Below, piece after piece: positions 28,299 to 35,368 of a stretch of 64,000 bases of DNA (positions within the stretch are counted from its first letter, which is position 1; the number at the start of each line of letters is the position of its first letter). The translations under genes and the position numbers were made by a program. The stretch comes from Flavobacterium fragile (lineage in GTDB: Bacteria; Bacteroidota; Bacteroidia; Flavobacteriales; Flavobacteriaceae), in assembly GCF_023634865.1 (NCBI RefSeq), contig NZ_JAMLJN010000002.1:1-64000 (forward strand), given 5' to 3'. Below the pieces are notes generated by a model that made no database searches, was not told the DNA's origin, and saw only the letters and a list, made by a program, of their open reading frames with translations.

Positions 28299-29462
28299 CT
28301 ATATGTTTTTTGGGTTTTGTAGCAAACTAATCTTGTTTTGAAGTGCTTCAATGTCTTTTTTTGCCCCTTTAATTCTATTTAATACAAAAATAATTACGAT
28401 TAATACAATTACAAAAATGGTCAAATTAATTAAATTAAATAAAGAAACTGTTTTTTCAAACTTTGAAGACAATTCGGATTTCTTCTCAACTAAGGAATCA
28501 CTTATCGATTTTCGTTCGCGTTCTTTTATTAATTTTTGAGTTAACAAATATTTAAGATGAAATTCTTTAAACTTATCCCATTTATTTAAAGCCAAATAAT
28601 TCTCTGATAAGCCTCTATATATTTCTTGATTCAAAATTAAATCTTCAACATTTTTGGAAATATTTTTGGCTTTTAAGAGAGTAACAACTGCTTCCTGAAA
28701 TTTTCCTTCTAAAGTATATACTTGAGCCAATCCTTTCAAAGCAAAAGCATGTAAACTTGATGCGTTTACATTTAAGGCATATTTAATTGAAATCTCAAAG
28801 TTCTTCTTAGCATCAGGATAATTGGCCATTTGAATGTAACAATTCCCTTTGTTGTACCTATTGATACTAATGATAGAATTTGCTAATTTTGATTTTGATT
28901 CTAACAAATATTTTAAACCTTTATCAAAAAATTCAATAGCTAAATCGCAATTTAATTTTTCTTTATAAATAAATCCTCTAACCGTATTATTGGAACCTAA
29001 ATAGTACAAGACTGAATCTTTAACAGGATAATCTAACATCAATTGCTCTGCTTGATCAAGATATTGAATCGACTTATCATAAATCTTAAGTTGGTGGTAT
29101 TGAATCCCCATTTTATTGGTAATGATAATCTTAAGCAAAGCATCATTACTTAAATGCAGAATTTGGCTTGCTTTGATTACATATTCTAAGGACTTTTGAT
29201 AATCTCGTTTTGAAGAATAGGCATCCGAAATTAGTTTATAAGCTCTAATTTTGTAGTCCACATTTCCATTAGCATCTTTAATAATTTTATCACCGATTCG
29301 AATTGCTTCATCAGGGTTTTTATACATTAATAAAGTACCCTCTTTTATTTTTACATCAATATCATTTTTGCTTTGTGCATAAAATGATACAGTCATCATC
29401 AAAGAAAGAAATAGCGTTTGAAGATATAAAACCGTAATCTTATGTAAATGTAATTTTATCAT
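28299..29462 (-). CDS. TPR protein with C-terminal membrane anchor
   Basis: A 387-residue protein. The signal peptide ends SFYAQ. Tetratricopeptide-like helices span about residues 30-310 (EYVIKASQILHLSNDALL, DAKKNFEISIKYALNV, FQEAVVTLLKAKNIS). One transmembrane segment (about 340-363, NLINLTIFVIVLIVIIFVL) is followed by a short cytoplasmic coiled coil (DIEALQNKISLLQN). The start codon overlaps the stop of the upstream TPR/AraC gene by 4 bp, so the two are translationally coupled. The layout matches its neighbour but lacks the DNA-binding domain, so it may be a sensor partner or truncated paralogue. The ligand is unknown. Confidence 0.8.
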   Translation of the reverse strand: MIKLHLHKITVLYLQTLFLSLMMTVSFYAQSKNDIDVKIKEGTLLMYKNPDEAIRIGDKIIKDANGNVDYKIRAYKLISDAYSSKRDYQKSLEYVIKASQILHLSNDALLKIIITNKMGIQYHQLKIYDKSIQYLDQAEQLMLDYPVKDSVLYYLGSNNTVRGFIYKEKLNCDLAIEFFDKGLKYLLESKSKLANSIISINRYNKGNCYIQMANYPDAKKNFEISIKYALNVNASSLHAFALKGLAQVYTLEGKFQEAVVTLLKAKNISKNVEDLILNQEIYRGLSENYLALNKWDKFKEFHLKYLLTQKLIKERERKSISDSLVEKKSELSSKFEKTVSLFNLINLTIFVIVLIVIIFVLNRIKGAKKDIEALQNKISLLQNPKNI

Positions 29463-31036
29463 ACGGCAATAGCTTGTTTTTCTTCTTTTAACAACTCAAT
29501 AAAGGTAACAGGTGAAATTCCAGTAATGGATTTAAAAACTGTTGCAAAACTACTATGCGATGCAAAACCGCAATCCTCAGCTAAATAACTAATTTTGTAA
29601 TTAATATAATTAGGATCAGATTTTAATTTTTCTACCAAATAATTAATACGCAATTTGTTTATGTAGGTATTGAAGTTTACATGATAATGGGTATTAATTA
29701 TTTCAGACAGATATTTAGTGTTCGTATCAAATTGACCTGCTAAAACAGCTAAAGAAATATCTTTATTTGTAAAACGTGTTGTGCTTTCAAATCGTTTTAA
29801 CTTTGCCAAAATTAACTTTTCTGTATCCTCAGGAATAAGGACACGTTTAGGCAAGCCTTTAACAACAACTTCTTTTTCAGTGTAGCGATTAATTAGGTTA
29901 GCGCGTGTGATCTCTAAATATCGTATCACTTCGTCTAAACTTTTCTTTCTTTGATAGTAGCGCCACCAAAAGAATAATCCACCAAAAATTACAGCCAATA
30001 ATGTAGAAATTGCAACATATAGTAGAGTTAAATAATTCCCTTTTGCCTCTTCATAATTTCCTAAATATTCATCCGATATTAAATTATATGCTACATTAGT
30101 TGCATCCTCTTCTAATAAATCTGCCTGATTATTAATTTTATTAAACTCTTTGTTTGCAATTTTATAATTTGTGGTGTCATTCAGTGCTAAATAATTCACA
30201 ATTTGTTGGCGAATTATCATTTCTTTTAAAAACACATTATTAAGAACCTCCGAATTTCTTAAAGATTCATTTAATACTGTGGCCGCTTTATTGTGATTTT
30301 TTTCTAAAAAGTATACCGAAGCTAATCCTGATAAAACATACGATTTTGCAAATAAATTTTCTGAACTATTTTTTTCTGAAAGTTTTAAGGCTTTTTTAAA
30401 ACAAGTTTCAGATTTATGTAACTCCTTTTTTTCTAAATATATTTGGCCTAAAATAATTTGAAGCCAAACTTTTGTTTCTAAATTCAAATTATCATTTACA
30501 TTCCTTTCGGCTTTTTGTAGTAGCTGTAATGCTTCATTTAATTTGTTGGATTGTAAATAGTTTTTTGCTTTTTCAATTTGAACAAACATTTTGGCTTCTG
30601 AAGAAAGATTATTCTCTGAAATATTATTAAGCAATAACTCACTATCGCTAATCTCAATCTCTGACTCCTTATTCAACGATAATTTTCTAAAAATTGCTGC
30701 TTTAAATACCTCTATTTCTACTTTTTCCTTTGTGGTTAAATGGTCATTAAACTTTTTCTCTTCAAAAAGCACTTTCAACGAAGCACTAAAATCACCTTTT
30801 ACAAAATGAGTTTTTGCAATTAGCAAATTTACTTTTGCTTTTTCTTCTTCTGAAATATCAGGATTGATTAATAAATGTTGGGCTATCTTTAAAGCTTGAC
30901 TTGGTTTGGAATACATTAATTCCTCAACCTCTTTTTTTAAGTTATGCTTTTGTGGTGTTTGCGCAATGAGAAAACTACATTTTAATACGAAAATTAAAAT
31001 GCATAATGTTTTCAAATAAAATAAACTTTCTTTCAT
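29459..31036 (-). CDS. Membrane-bound TPR sensor with AraC-type DNA-binding domain
   Basis: A 525-residue protein. The signal peptide ends FLIAQ, followed by periplasmic TPR-like helices (about 30-320, KAERNVNDNLNLETKVWLQI, FKKALKLSEKNS). A transmembrane segment lies near 335-355 (LLYVAISTLLAVIFGGLFFW). The C-terminal ~110 residues are an AraC/XylS double helix-turn-helix: LAVLAGQFDTNTKYLSEIIN and ISYLAEDCGFASHSSFATVF ending in GISPVTFIEL. This is a one-component transmembrane regulator of a type frequent in Flavobacteria. It lies just upstream of, and in the same direction as, the adhesin locus, which is its most obvious possible target; that link is inferred. Confidence 0.88.
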   Translation of the reverse strand: MKESLFYLKTLCILIFVLKCSFLIAQTPQKHNLKKEVEELMYSKPSQALKIAQHLLINPDISEEEKAKVNLLIAKTHFVKGDFSASLKVLFEEKKFNDHLTTKEKVEIEVFKAAIFRKLSLNKESEIEISDSELLLNNISENNLSSEAKMFVQIEKAKNYLQSNKLNEALQLLQKAERNVNDNLNLETKVWLQIILGQIYLEKKELHKSETCFKKALKLSEKNSSENLFAKSYVLSGLASVYFLEKNHNKAATVLNESLRNSEVLNNVFLKEMIIRQQIVNYLALNDTTNYKIANKEFNKINNQADLLEEDATNVAYNLISDEYLGNYEEAKGNYLTLLYVAISTLLAVIFGGLFFWWRYYQRKKSLDEVIRYLEITRANLINRYTEKEVVVKGLPKRVLIPEDTEKLILAKLKRFESTTRFTNKDISLAVLAGQFDTNTKYLSEIINTHYHVNFNTYINKLRINYLVEKLKSDPNYINYKISYLAEDCGFASHSSFATVFKSITGISPVTFIELLKEEKQAIAV

Positions 31037-31074
31037 TTTCGCAAAGACATTTTTTTATGAAATTATCTAAAAAA

Positions 31075-31082
31075 CAAATATA
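31075..31082 (-). promoter_or_regulatory. Probable promoter (-7 element) of the TPR/AraC operon
   Basis: The minus strand reads TATATTTG, an exact match to the Bacteroidota TAnnTTTG element, with a TTG about 21 bases further upstream (31104-31106). Confidence 0.5.
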
Positions 31083-31449
31083 TCATATAAATTTAAAAAA
31101 AAGCAATGATTGTTTAACATTCATTCTATTTTTTGTTGTTTTTTTCACTTTATAAATTTCATTTATGTGATTAATTCATTGTAATCAATTAATCAAAAAA
31201 ATATAGTTTTAAAAACGAACTTACTCAACACCTCATTCAATTATTTGCTTTTGTCACATTTATATTCCAATCTTTTTACGTTTTATTCGACTACCACTTT
31301 TATAATTTCTAGGATTTTTCTCTTTATCTACAGTTACTTCATTACCAATTATTGGTTAAAACATCTGCATATTTTTTTCTGTGCAAAACAAATCTTAAAA
31401 AGCGTTCTTTACTTAAGGTTCAATTTGATGTAATTTAATCATAATCTAT
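31083..31449. other. Intergenic stretch, no gene seen
   Basis: About 370 bases of very AT-rich DNA lie between the AraC operon and the island's last gene. A 62-codon open frame on the plus strand (31245-31433) has low-complexity hydrophobic composition and no support. This is the likely downstream boundary of the integrated element, but I see no copy of the tRNA-Leu 3' end here. Confidence 0.5.
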
Positions 31450-32115
31450 CTATTCAAATAAGATTTTGAGTTTTCTACTGAAATTAATTTTAGCCAGATA
31501 ATCTATGAATTCAGGGAGTTCTGATAGAGACAATAAGCCGTTTGTGTTTCTTGGTAATGGTTTAACATAAACTTCTTTGATGTGTTTTTTATAATTGACT
31601 TCACCGAGTATGAAACGGAGTAATGTTTGTACATATTGCTTTGAAATTAACGTGTCTTCACTAGTCAAGGAATTTGGATAATACAGAGTCAAAATTACTC
31701 TTTTATTTGCGGTGTTATAGTCTTCCAACTTGATTGAAATTGAATTGATTATTTCAATTATTTTATCTGAAAATTGGTTTTTGTTTTCGGCACATAATGG
31801 CTTTAGAAATGTGTGAGCTATGAAGTATTCTAATCTTGGTTTATTTTCACCTAACGCTATTATTTTAGGGAATAGTTTGCGATAACCGTGAGCTGAAAAT
31901 AAGATGCAAAATTTGTTAGGATGATTGTTTTGCGTGTAAATGTAAATGACGATTCTTTTGGATACATAGTTGAGGTTTCGATGTAGGTTTTCTATTACTT
32001 CATCGGAATTAATTCCTAGTTTGTAGGCGTGGTAAATTGCTTGTTCGTTTTGTTGGAACCAGTTCCAGAAGTTTTGGATGGTTTTTATTTGGCGAGGGTT
32101 TAGTTGTTTATTCAT
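31450..32115 (-). CDS. Island protein of unknown function
   Basis: A 221-residue soluble, basic protein that I do not recognise. It starts MNKQLNPRQIKTIQNFWNWF and contains a mixed α/β middle (VIYIYTQNNHPNKFCILFSAHG, RVILTLYYPNSL) and a helical C-terminus. No signal peptide, membrane segment, metal-binding cluster or P-loop is visible. It is the last gene of the element on the minus strand, 132 bp after the ATPase gene, with a structured dispersed repeat in between. Position suggests an accessory or cargo gene of the element. Confidence 0.6.
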   Translation of the reverse strand: MNKQLNPRQIKTIQNFWNWFQQNEQAIYHAYKLGINSDEVIENLHRNLNYVSKRIVIYIYTQNNHPNKFCILFSAHGYRKLFPKIIALGENKPRLEYFIAHTFLKPLCAENKNQFSDKIIEIINSISIKLEDYNTANKRVILTLYYPNSLTSEDTLISKQYVQTLLRFILGEVNYKKHIKEVYVKPLPRNTNGLLSLSELPEFIDYLAKINFSRKLKILFE

Positions 32116-32160
32116 TTTATGAAGGATTAAAGGTTTTGGGTTAAAGGTTTAAGGTTGTGG

Positions 32161-32222
32161 TTTTAAGCTGCGCTTAAAAGTGTAAGCCTGCTTTGCAGGA
32201 GATACCTAGCTTCGCGCGGTAT
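32161..32222. repeat. Structured intergenic repeat, copy 1
   Basis: Three small hairpins follow in series: TTTTAAGC-TGC-GCTTAAAA (32161-32179), CCTGC-TTT-GCAGG (32187-32199) and ATACC...GGTAT (32202-32222), followed by ATGACA-type sequence. It is homologous to the copy at 33870-33930, with compensatory changes. Confidence 0.7.
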
Positions 32223-32247
32223 GACAAACTCATTGACAAAAAAAGAA

Positions 32248-32907
32248 TCATCTTTTATCCCTGGATTCATTGCTGAAGGAGATTAGGTTGAACATTTGTC
32301 TCATTCTTGATCTAAGGCGGTTGCCATAGAGGGCTTCGATTTCGCTTGCAGAGAGGTTTGTAGTTATGTGGGTGATGGAATGATTTTGCACAAAATCTTC
32401 GTATCGTGAAATGATTATTTCTGCCATTACGTTGAGGTCGTTTCCGTAGTGTTTGATGTTTTGTTCGGCGCCTAAGTCGTCGAAACAATAGCCAGTTAAG
32501 CGCGATTGCGTGTGCTCTTTTTGAGTGTAATTTTGAAGTGATTCGAAGCCATTTTTTGCAAACTCAAAAGATATTTCTCTACAAGTTTTGATTTTGTAGT
32601 CGTGTTTGTGGTAAAAAAACGGTCGGATTAATGCCATAATTGACGTTTTCCCGCATCCAATTGGTCCCGATAATAAAATACCTTTGTCGAGGTCTAAATT
32701 AAGCTCTAAAGCCTTTTTTTCGTCTCGAATGGCATAAATTACCAATTTGAGAATGGTTTGATGGTCAACCACTTCAATTTTGAAAGAGCGACCGTAGATG
32801 AGTTTGCCCTGGTACTCGATGTAGTTTAAGCACCAATTGAAGTTGTAAACTTTGATTCCGTTTTGAATAACGAAAGTGTCTTTGATGGTGTTATAGTGCT
32901 TCTCCAT
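32248..32907 (-). CDS. DnaC/IstB-like AAA+ ATPase of mobile element
   Basis: A 219-residue cytoplasmic protein. Walker A GPIGCGKTS is at residues 81-89, Walker B CFDDLG at 140-145, a sensor-like HITTNLS near 179-185, and an arginine-finger-like GNRLRSRMRQM follows. This is the layout of helicase-loader ATPases (DnaC/DnaI/IstB). The gene overlaps the preceding replication-initiator-like gene by 17 bp, and a winged-helix initiator with a loader ATPase is a common replication pair on elements. It probably helps load the host helicase during element replication. The exact partner is inferred. Confidence 0.8.
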   Translation of the reverse strand: MEKHYNTIKDTFVIQNGIKVYNFNWCLNYIEYQGKLIYGRSFKIEVVDHQTILKLVIYAIRDEKKALELNLDLDKGILLSGPIGCGKTSIMALIRPFFYHKHDYKIKTCREISFEFAKNGFESLQNYTQKEHTQSRLTGYCFDDLGAEQNIKHYGNDLNVMAEIIISRYEDFVQNHSITHITTNLSASEIEALYGNRLRSRMRQMFNLISFSNESRDKR

Positions 32908-33829
32908 AGTTTTTTTGATTTGTTACGTGGAGGTGGTTTGGATTTAGATTAATGGTTTTGGTTTCTTTACTAACCGAAGTATTCGGTTTGTATCCAAACT
33001 TCTTCGTGTTTAGCATCCAGTTTCTTGCAGCTGCTTTCCAATCTTTCATTTTGGTTTTACCACCAACAAGCCAGCCGTTACTCTCGAAGTAGTTAAAAAA
33101 GCGTTGTGCTTCGATTTCTGAAAAGTTTTTTTCAAGGAAGTAGATTTGAGCTTCTTCGAGAGTAGGCTTTGAATGTTTTGAAATTGACTTCTCGACTTCG
33201 CTCGAAATGACAGCACTATTGTTTGAAAAAATCTTTTTCTTTTTTTCGCGCAACTTTTTTTCTTTTTCTTCTTCAACTTTTAAATCCGATTCTTGAACCT
33301 CATCAAAAATTGAATTTCTAAAAATTGAATTTTTTTCGTTTTTTGAAATTTCTTGCTTATCTAAGTTTATAATGTTTGTATTGTTTATATTGTTTATATA
33401 AGGTACATGTTTAGAGCTTGTTTGATGCTTGTTTAGAGCTTGTTTAGTAACCTGTTCATTAACCTGTTTAATAACTTGGTCATTTTTTGATGAGGTTGAA
33501 CGCTTTTTTAGTTCTTTTTTTGGTACTGGTTTGGTATAAAAATCCAAGTTGCAAACTTCCAAAATGGATCCTTTGAAAGGATTAAATGAAGGTTTGTAAA
33601 TCACGTATTCTCTTTCTGTTAAATCTTTCATGCATTTGTGGTAGGTTGCAGTTGAGGCAATCTTACTTATACGCATGAGTTCATCGCGAGAAATACTGAT
33701 TGGATTTTGAAAGCGGTTTTGATTCCATAGTTGGAATATGGCCATGTATAGGCTTATGTGGGTAGCGTTGAGTTCATAATCGGCACCTACTTTTTCGAAG
33801 AAGCCGGTGAGGTGTTTGATGTAGTTCAT
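32891..33829 (-). CDS. Replication-initiator-like winged-helix protein
   Basis: A 312-residue protein. The first ~110 residues look like a winged-helix DNA-binding domain (HISLYMAIFQLWNQNRF, ISRDELMRISKIASTATYHKCMKDLTEREYV split across helices). A long low-complexity charged linker (about 115-220) follows, then a C-terminal segment resembling a DnaD/replisome-organiser helix (AQRFFNYFESNGWLVGGKTK, WKAAARNWMLNTKK). In the linker, SAVISSEVEKS is the translation of a dispersed Bacteroidota-type intergenic repeat (33189-33212). It overlaps the loader ATPase gene downstream, consistent with a two-gene replication module. No Rep nuclease tyrosine motif is seen. Confidence 0.65.
   Translation of the reverse strand: MNYIKHLTGFFEKVGADYELNATHISLYMAIFQLWNQNRFQNPISISRDELMRISKIASTATYHKCMKDLTEREYVIYKPSFNPFKGSILEVCNLDFYTKPVPKKELKKRSTSSKNDQVIKQVNEQVTKQALNKHQTSSKHVPYINNINNTNIINLDKQEISKNEKNSIFRNSIFDEVQESDLKVEEEKEKKLREKKKKIFSNNSAVISSEVEKSISKHSKPTLEEAQIYFLEKNFSEIEAQRFFNYFESNGWLVGGKTKMKDWKAAARNWMLNTKKFGYKPNTSVSKETKTINLNPNHLHVTNQKNYGEAL
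33189..33212 (-). repeat. Dispersed repeat inside the initiator-like CDS
   Basis: The minus strand begins TGTCATTTCGAGCGAAGTCG. Related sequences (TGTCAT + TCGA-rich) lie at about 33913-33931 and about 32205-32225 in intergenic DNA. In frame it gives the peptide VISSEVEKS. Confidence 0.7.
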
Positions 33830-33833
33830 GTTT

Positions 33834-33866
33834 GAGTGATTAGTGAATAGTAATTAGTGAATAGTG
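33834..33866. repeat. Short tandem GTGATTAGTGAATAGT-type repeat
   Basis: Several degenerate units of TGATTAG/TGAATAG sit directly upstream of the initiator-like gene. The same motif occurs at 4363-4386, 63251-63279 and 63646-63675. Confidence 0.65.
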
Positions 33867-33869
33867 TTG

Positions 33870-33930
33870 CTTGAACTGCGTTCAAGAGGTTAGCCTACTT
33901 TGTAGTTGTCTCGACTGCTCTCGACATGAC
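33870..33930. repeat. Structured intergenic repeat, copy 2
   Basis: CTTGAAC-TGC-GTTCAAG (33870-33886) and CTAC-TTT-GTAG (33895-33905) have the same loops and 7-8-base spacing as copy 1 at 32161-32222. Stem bases changed on both sides. A TCGA-rich tail ending ATGACA follows. Confidence 0.7.
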
Positions 33931-34012
33931 AATAATTTGGTTAACTTCATTTGTTGACTTGCAAATGCATACTTCGCAAGTTCCGTTACAGTTTACAGTA
34001 TTGTCTTCCATG

Positions 34013-34327
34013 TTACTTTTCTAGCATTTTTACGATGTCTTCGTAGTTGTAGTAAATTATTCCACCAATGCGTTTGTACTTTAACGTTCCGTTAATGCGG
34101 AGGTTTTGTAATGTCCCAGGAGAGATTCTCAGGATTTCACGAACTTCCGCTGATTTGAGCCAAGGCTTAGGTGAAGCTTCAGAAGTGTTAGTTTTTGTTG
34201 TGGAGTTTGTGATTTCTTGAAGTAGCAGATTACCGAAGTTTAACAAATCTCGTTTAGTTACCATTTGATGGTTAAGTAATTCGATGTTGTCTGTTTCTGG
34301 GAACAGGGCTTTGTGATTAAAATTCAT
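34013..34327 (-). CDS. Excisionase-like helix-turn-helix protein
   Basis: A 104-residue protein from the ATG at 34327; an upstream ATG at 34357 would add ten residues. The C-terminal half is a MerR/excisionase-type helix-turn-helix: WLKSAEVREILRISPGTLQN, then NGTLKYKRIGGIIYYNYEDI. The N-terminal half is polar and helical. Proteins of this kind are recombination directionality factors or regulators in Bacteroidota elements (Xis2c/Xis2d and Exc neighbours in CTnDOT). It lies downstream of rteC, after a perfect 28-bp palindrome. RteC of CTnDOT activates the excision genes, so a similar link is plausible here. Confidence 0.8.
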   Translation of the reverse strand: MNFNHKALFPETDNIELLNHQMVTKRDLLNFGNLLLQEITNSTTKTNTSEASPKPWLKSAEVREILRISPGTLQNLRINGTLKYKRIGGIIYYNYEDIVKMLEK

Positions 34328-34381
34328 AATGCTATGTTTTGAAATTATTTGGTACAAAACAATTACATTTAAAAAAGAAAA

Positions 34382-34409
34382 GTTCCCAAGTTGGTACCAA
34401 CTTGGGAAC
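34382..34409 (-). terminator. Perfect 28-bp palindrome between rteC and the HTH gene
   Basis: GTTCCCAAGTTGG-TA-CCAACTTGGGAAC is fully palindromic. On the minus strand it is followed by TTTTCTTTTTT, so it fits an intrinsic terminator for rteC. It is also 24 bases upstream of the first HTH start, so an operator role is possible. Confidence 0.7.
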
Positions 34410-34443
34410 GATTTTTATACTTTTTGAGGAAAATTAGTTGTTT

Positions 34444-35283
34444 TTAGTTTAAATCGTTTTCGATTTTTGTCTCCAATGCATCTTGCAATTGATTTAAAAA
34501 TCGGGTTTGATCCGATTTTCGGTTTTTGATATCAATGAAGCTTCTAGTGATGTTATCGCCTAAATCGATTTGAAAGGCTTTTTCAAAAACATGGGTAATC
34601 TCTTTGATGTCGGCTTGACCGTTATCGAAAACTTTAGATTCGTGTAAGGCGTATATGAGTTCTATTAAATCTACTTTTTTGGCTGTCCAGTGTAGATTGG
34701 AATTGAATTGAATATTCATAATTGAACATGATTTATTTAAATTGTCTATTCTATTTTCAACATGTAAAGCAAGTAATTCGTATGCAATTACTTTTGCTAA
34801 TAAATAATCATGCGATGTACAAAGTTTCGCATCTTGATTGATAACAATACAATCGTTCAAAATTAAGTCCTTGTATTCTTTTCTAGTGAAGTATAATTCG
34901 TCAAATTGAGTTGATTGACTTTTAATGTACTTAATAAATTCTCTATTCTTTCTATGAAATTGATTGATTGAATCCAGTTTTTTCTCGAAATGTTTTACTT
35001 TTTTGTTTTTGTCAATCGGCTGGGTAGCAATCAACAATAAAACCTCTTTGTAAAATATAAGTTTAGCGACTATATTTGGTTTTACTTCTTTAAAAAAAGT
35101 GATTTCATCTTGTACCGTTTCAAAGGCATGATTCTTTAACCAATCGGAAAGCTGTTTTAAAATGTCTTCAATAAACATTATTATCTTTTTTGCTTTTTCT
35201 ATCTCATCGGAATAGGTGTTAAGGATTAAACTTAATTCGTTTTCAAAATCTAATAGGGAGTTGTTTTTTATAGCTGTTATCAT
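34444..35283 (-). CDS. rteC: RteC-domain protein, regulator of element excision
   Basis: A 279-residue protein with the RteC layout: an N-terminal helical half (AKKIIMFIEDILKQLSDWLK, NIVAKLIFYKEVLLLIAT), the middle motif FDELYFTRKEYKDL and DYLLAKVIAYELLALHVE, and a C-terminal winged-helix-like part (LHWTAKKVDLIELIYALHES, FDNGQADIKEITHVFEKAF, RSFIDIKNRKSDQTRFLNQL). In CTnDOT, RteC binds upstream of the excision operon and activates it. Here it lies between integrase and HTH gene. Its start codon directly follows a strong hairpin with T run (35290-35327), so its translation or transcription may be restrained. Confidence 0.85.
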   Translation of the reverse strand: MITAIKNNSLLDFENELSLILNTYSDEIEKAKKIIMFIEDILKQLSDWLKNHAFETVQDEITFFKEVKPNIVAKLIFYKEVLLLIATQPIDKNKKVKHFEKKLDSINQFHRKNREFIKYIKSQSTQFDELYFTRKEYKDLILNDCIVINQDAKLCTSHDYLLAKVIAYELLALHVENRIDNLNKSCSIMNIQFNSNLHWTAKKVDLIELIYALHESKVFDNGQADIKEITHVFEKAFQIDLGDNITRSFIDIKNRKSDQTRFLNQLQDALETKIENDLN

Positions 35284-35289
35284 AAAAAA

Positions 35290-35327
35290 AATAGATTTTA
35301 GTTTGTCAAATTAAACTAAAATCTATT
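35290..35327 (-). terminator. Terminator hairpin abutting the rteC start codon
   Basis: The perfect 15-bp stem AATAGATTTTAGTTT / AAACTAAAATCTATT has an 8-nt loop. The minus strand then reads TTTTTT and immediately the rteC ATG, six bases from the stem. It fits an integrase terminator that doubles as an attenuator or start-site block. Confidence 0.75.
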
Positions 35328-35368
35328 AATAATATTGCAAGAATTTTGTTAAAACTATAAAAGTTTTC

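Noticed and set aside
31245..31433. 62-codon plus-strand open frame as a small gene
   Set aside because: It is in very AT-rich intergenic DNA with hydrophobic low-complexity content, no terminator and no recognisable start context.
33046..33276. 76-codon minus-strand lysine-rich frame
   Set aside because: It overlaps the initiator-like gene in another frame; its composition just mirrors the A-rich linker codons.
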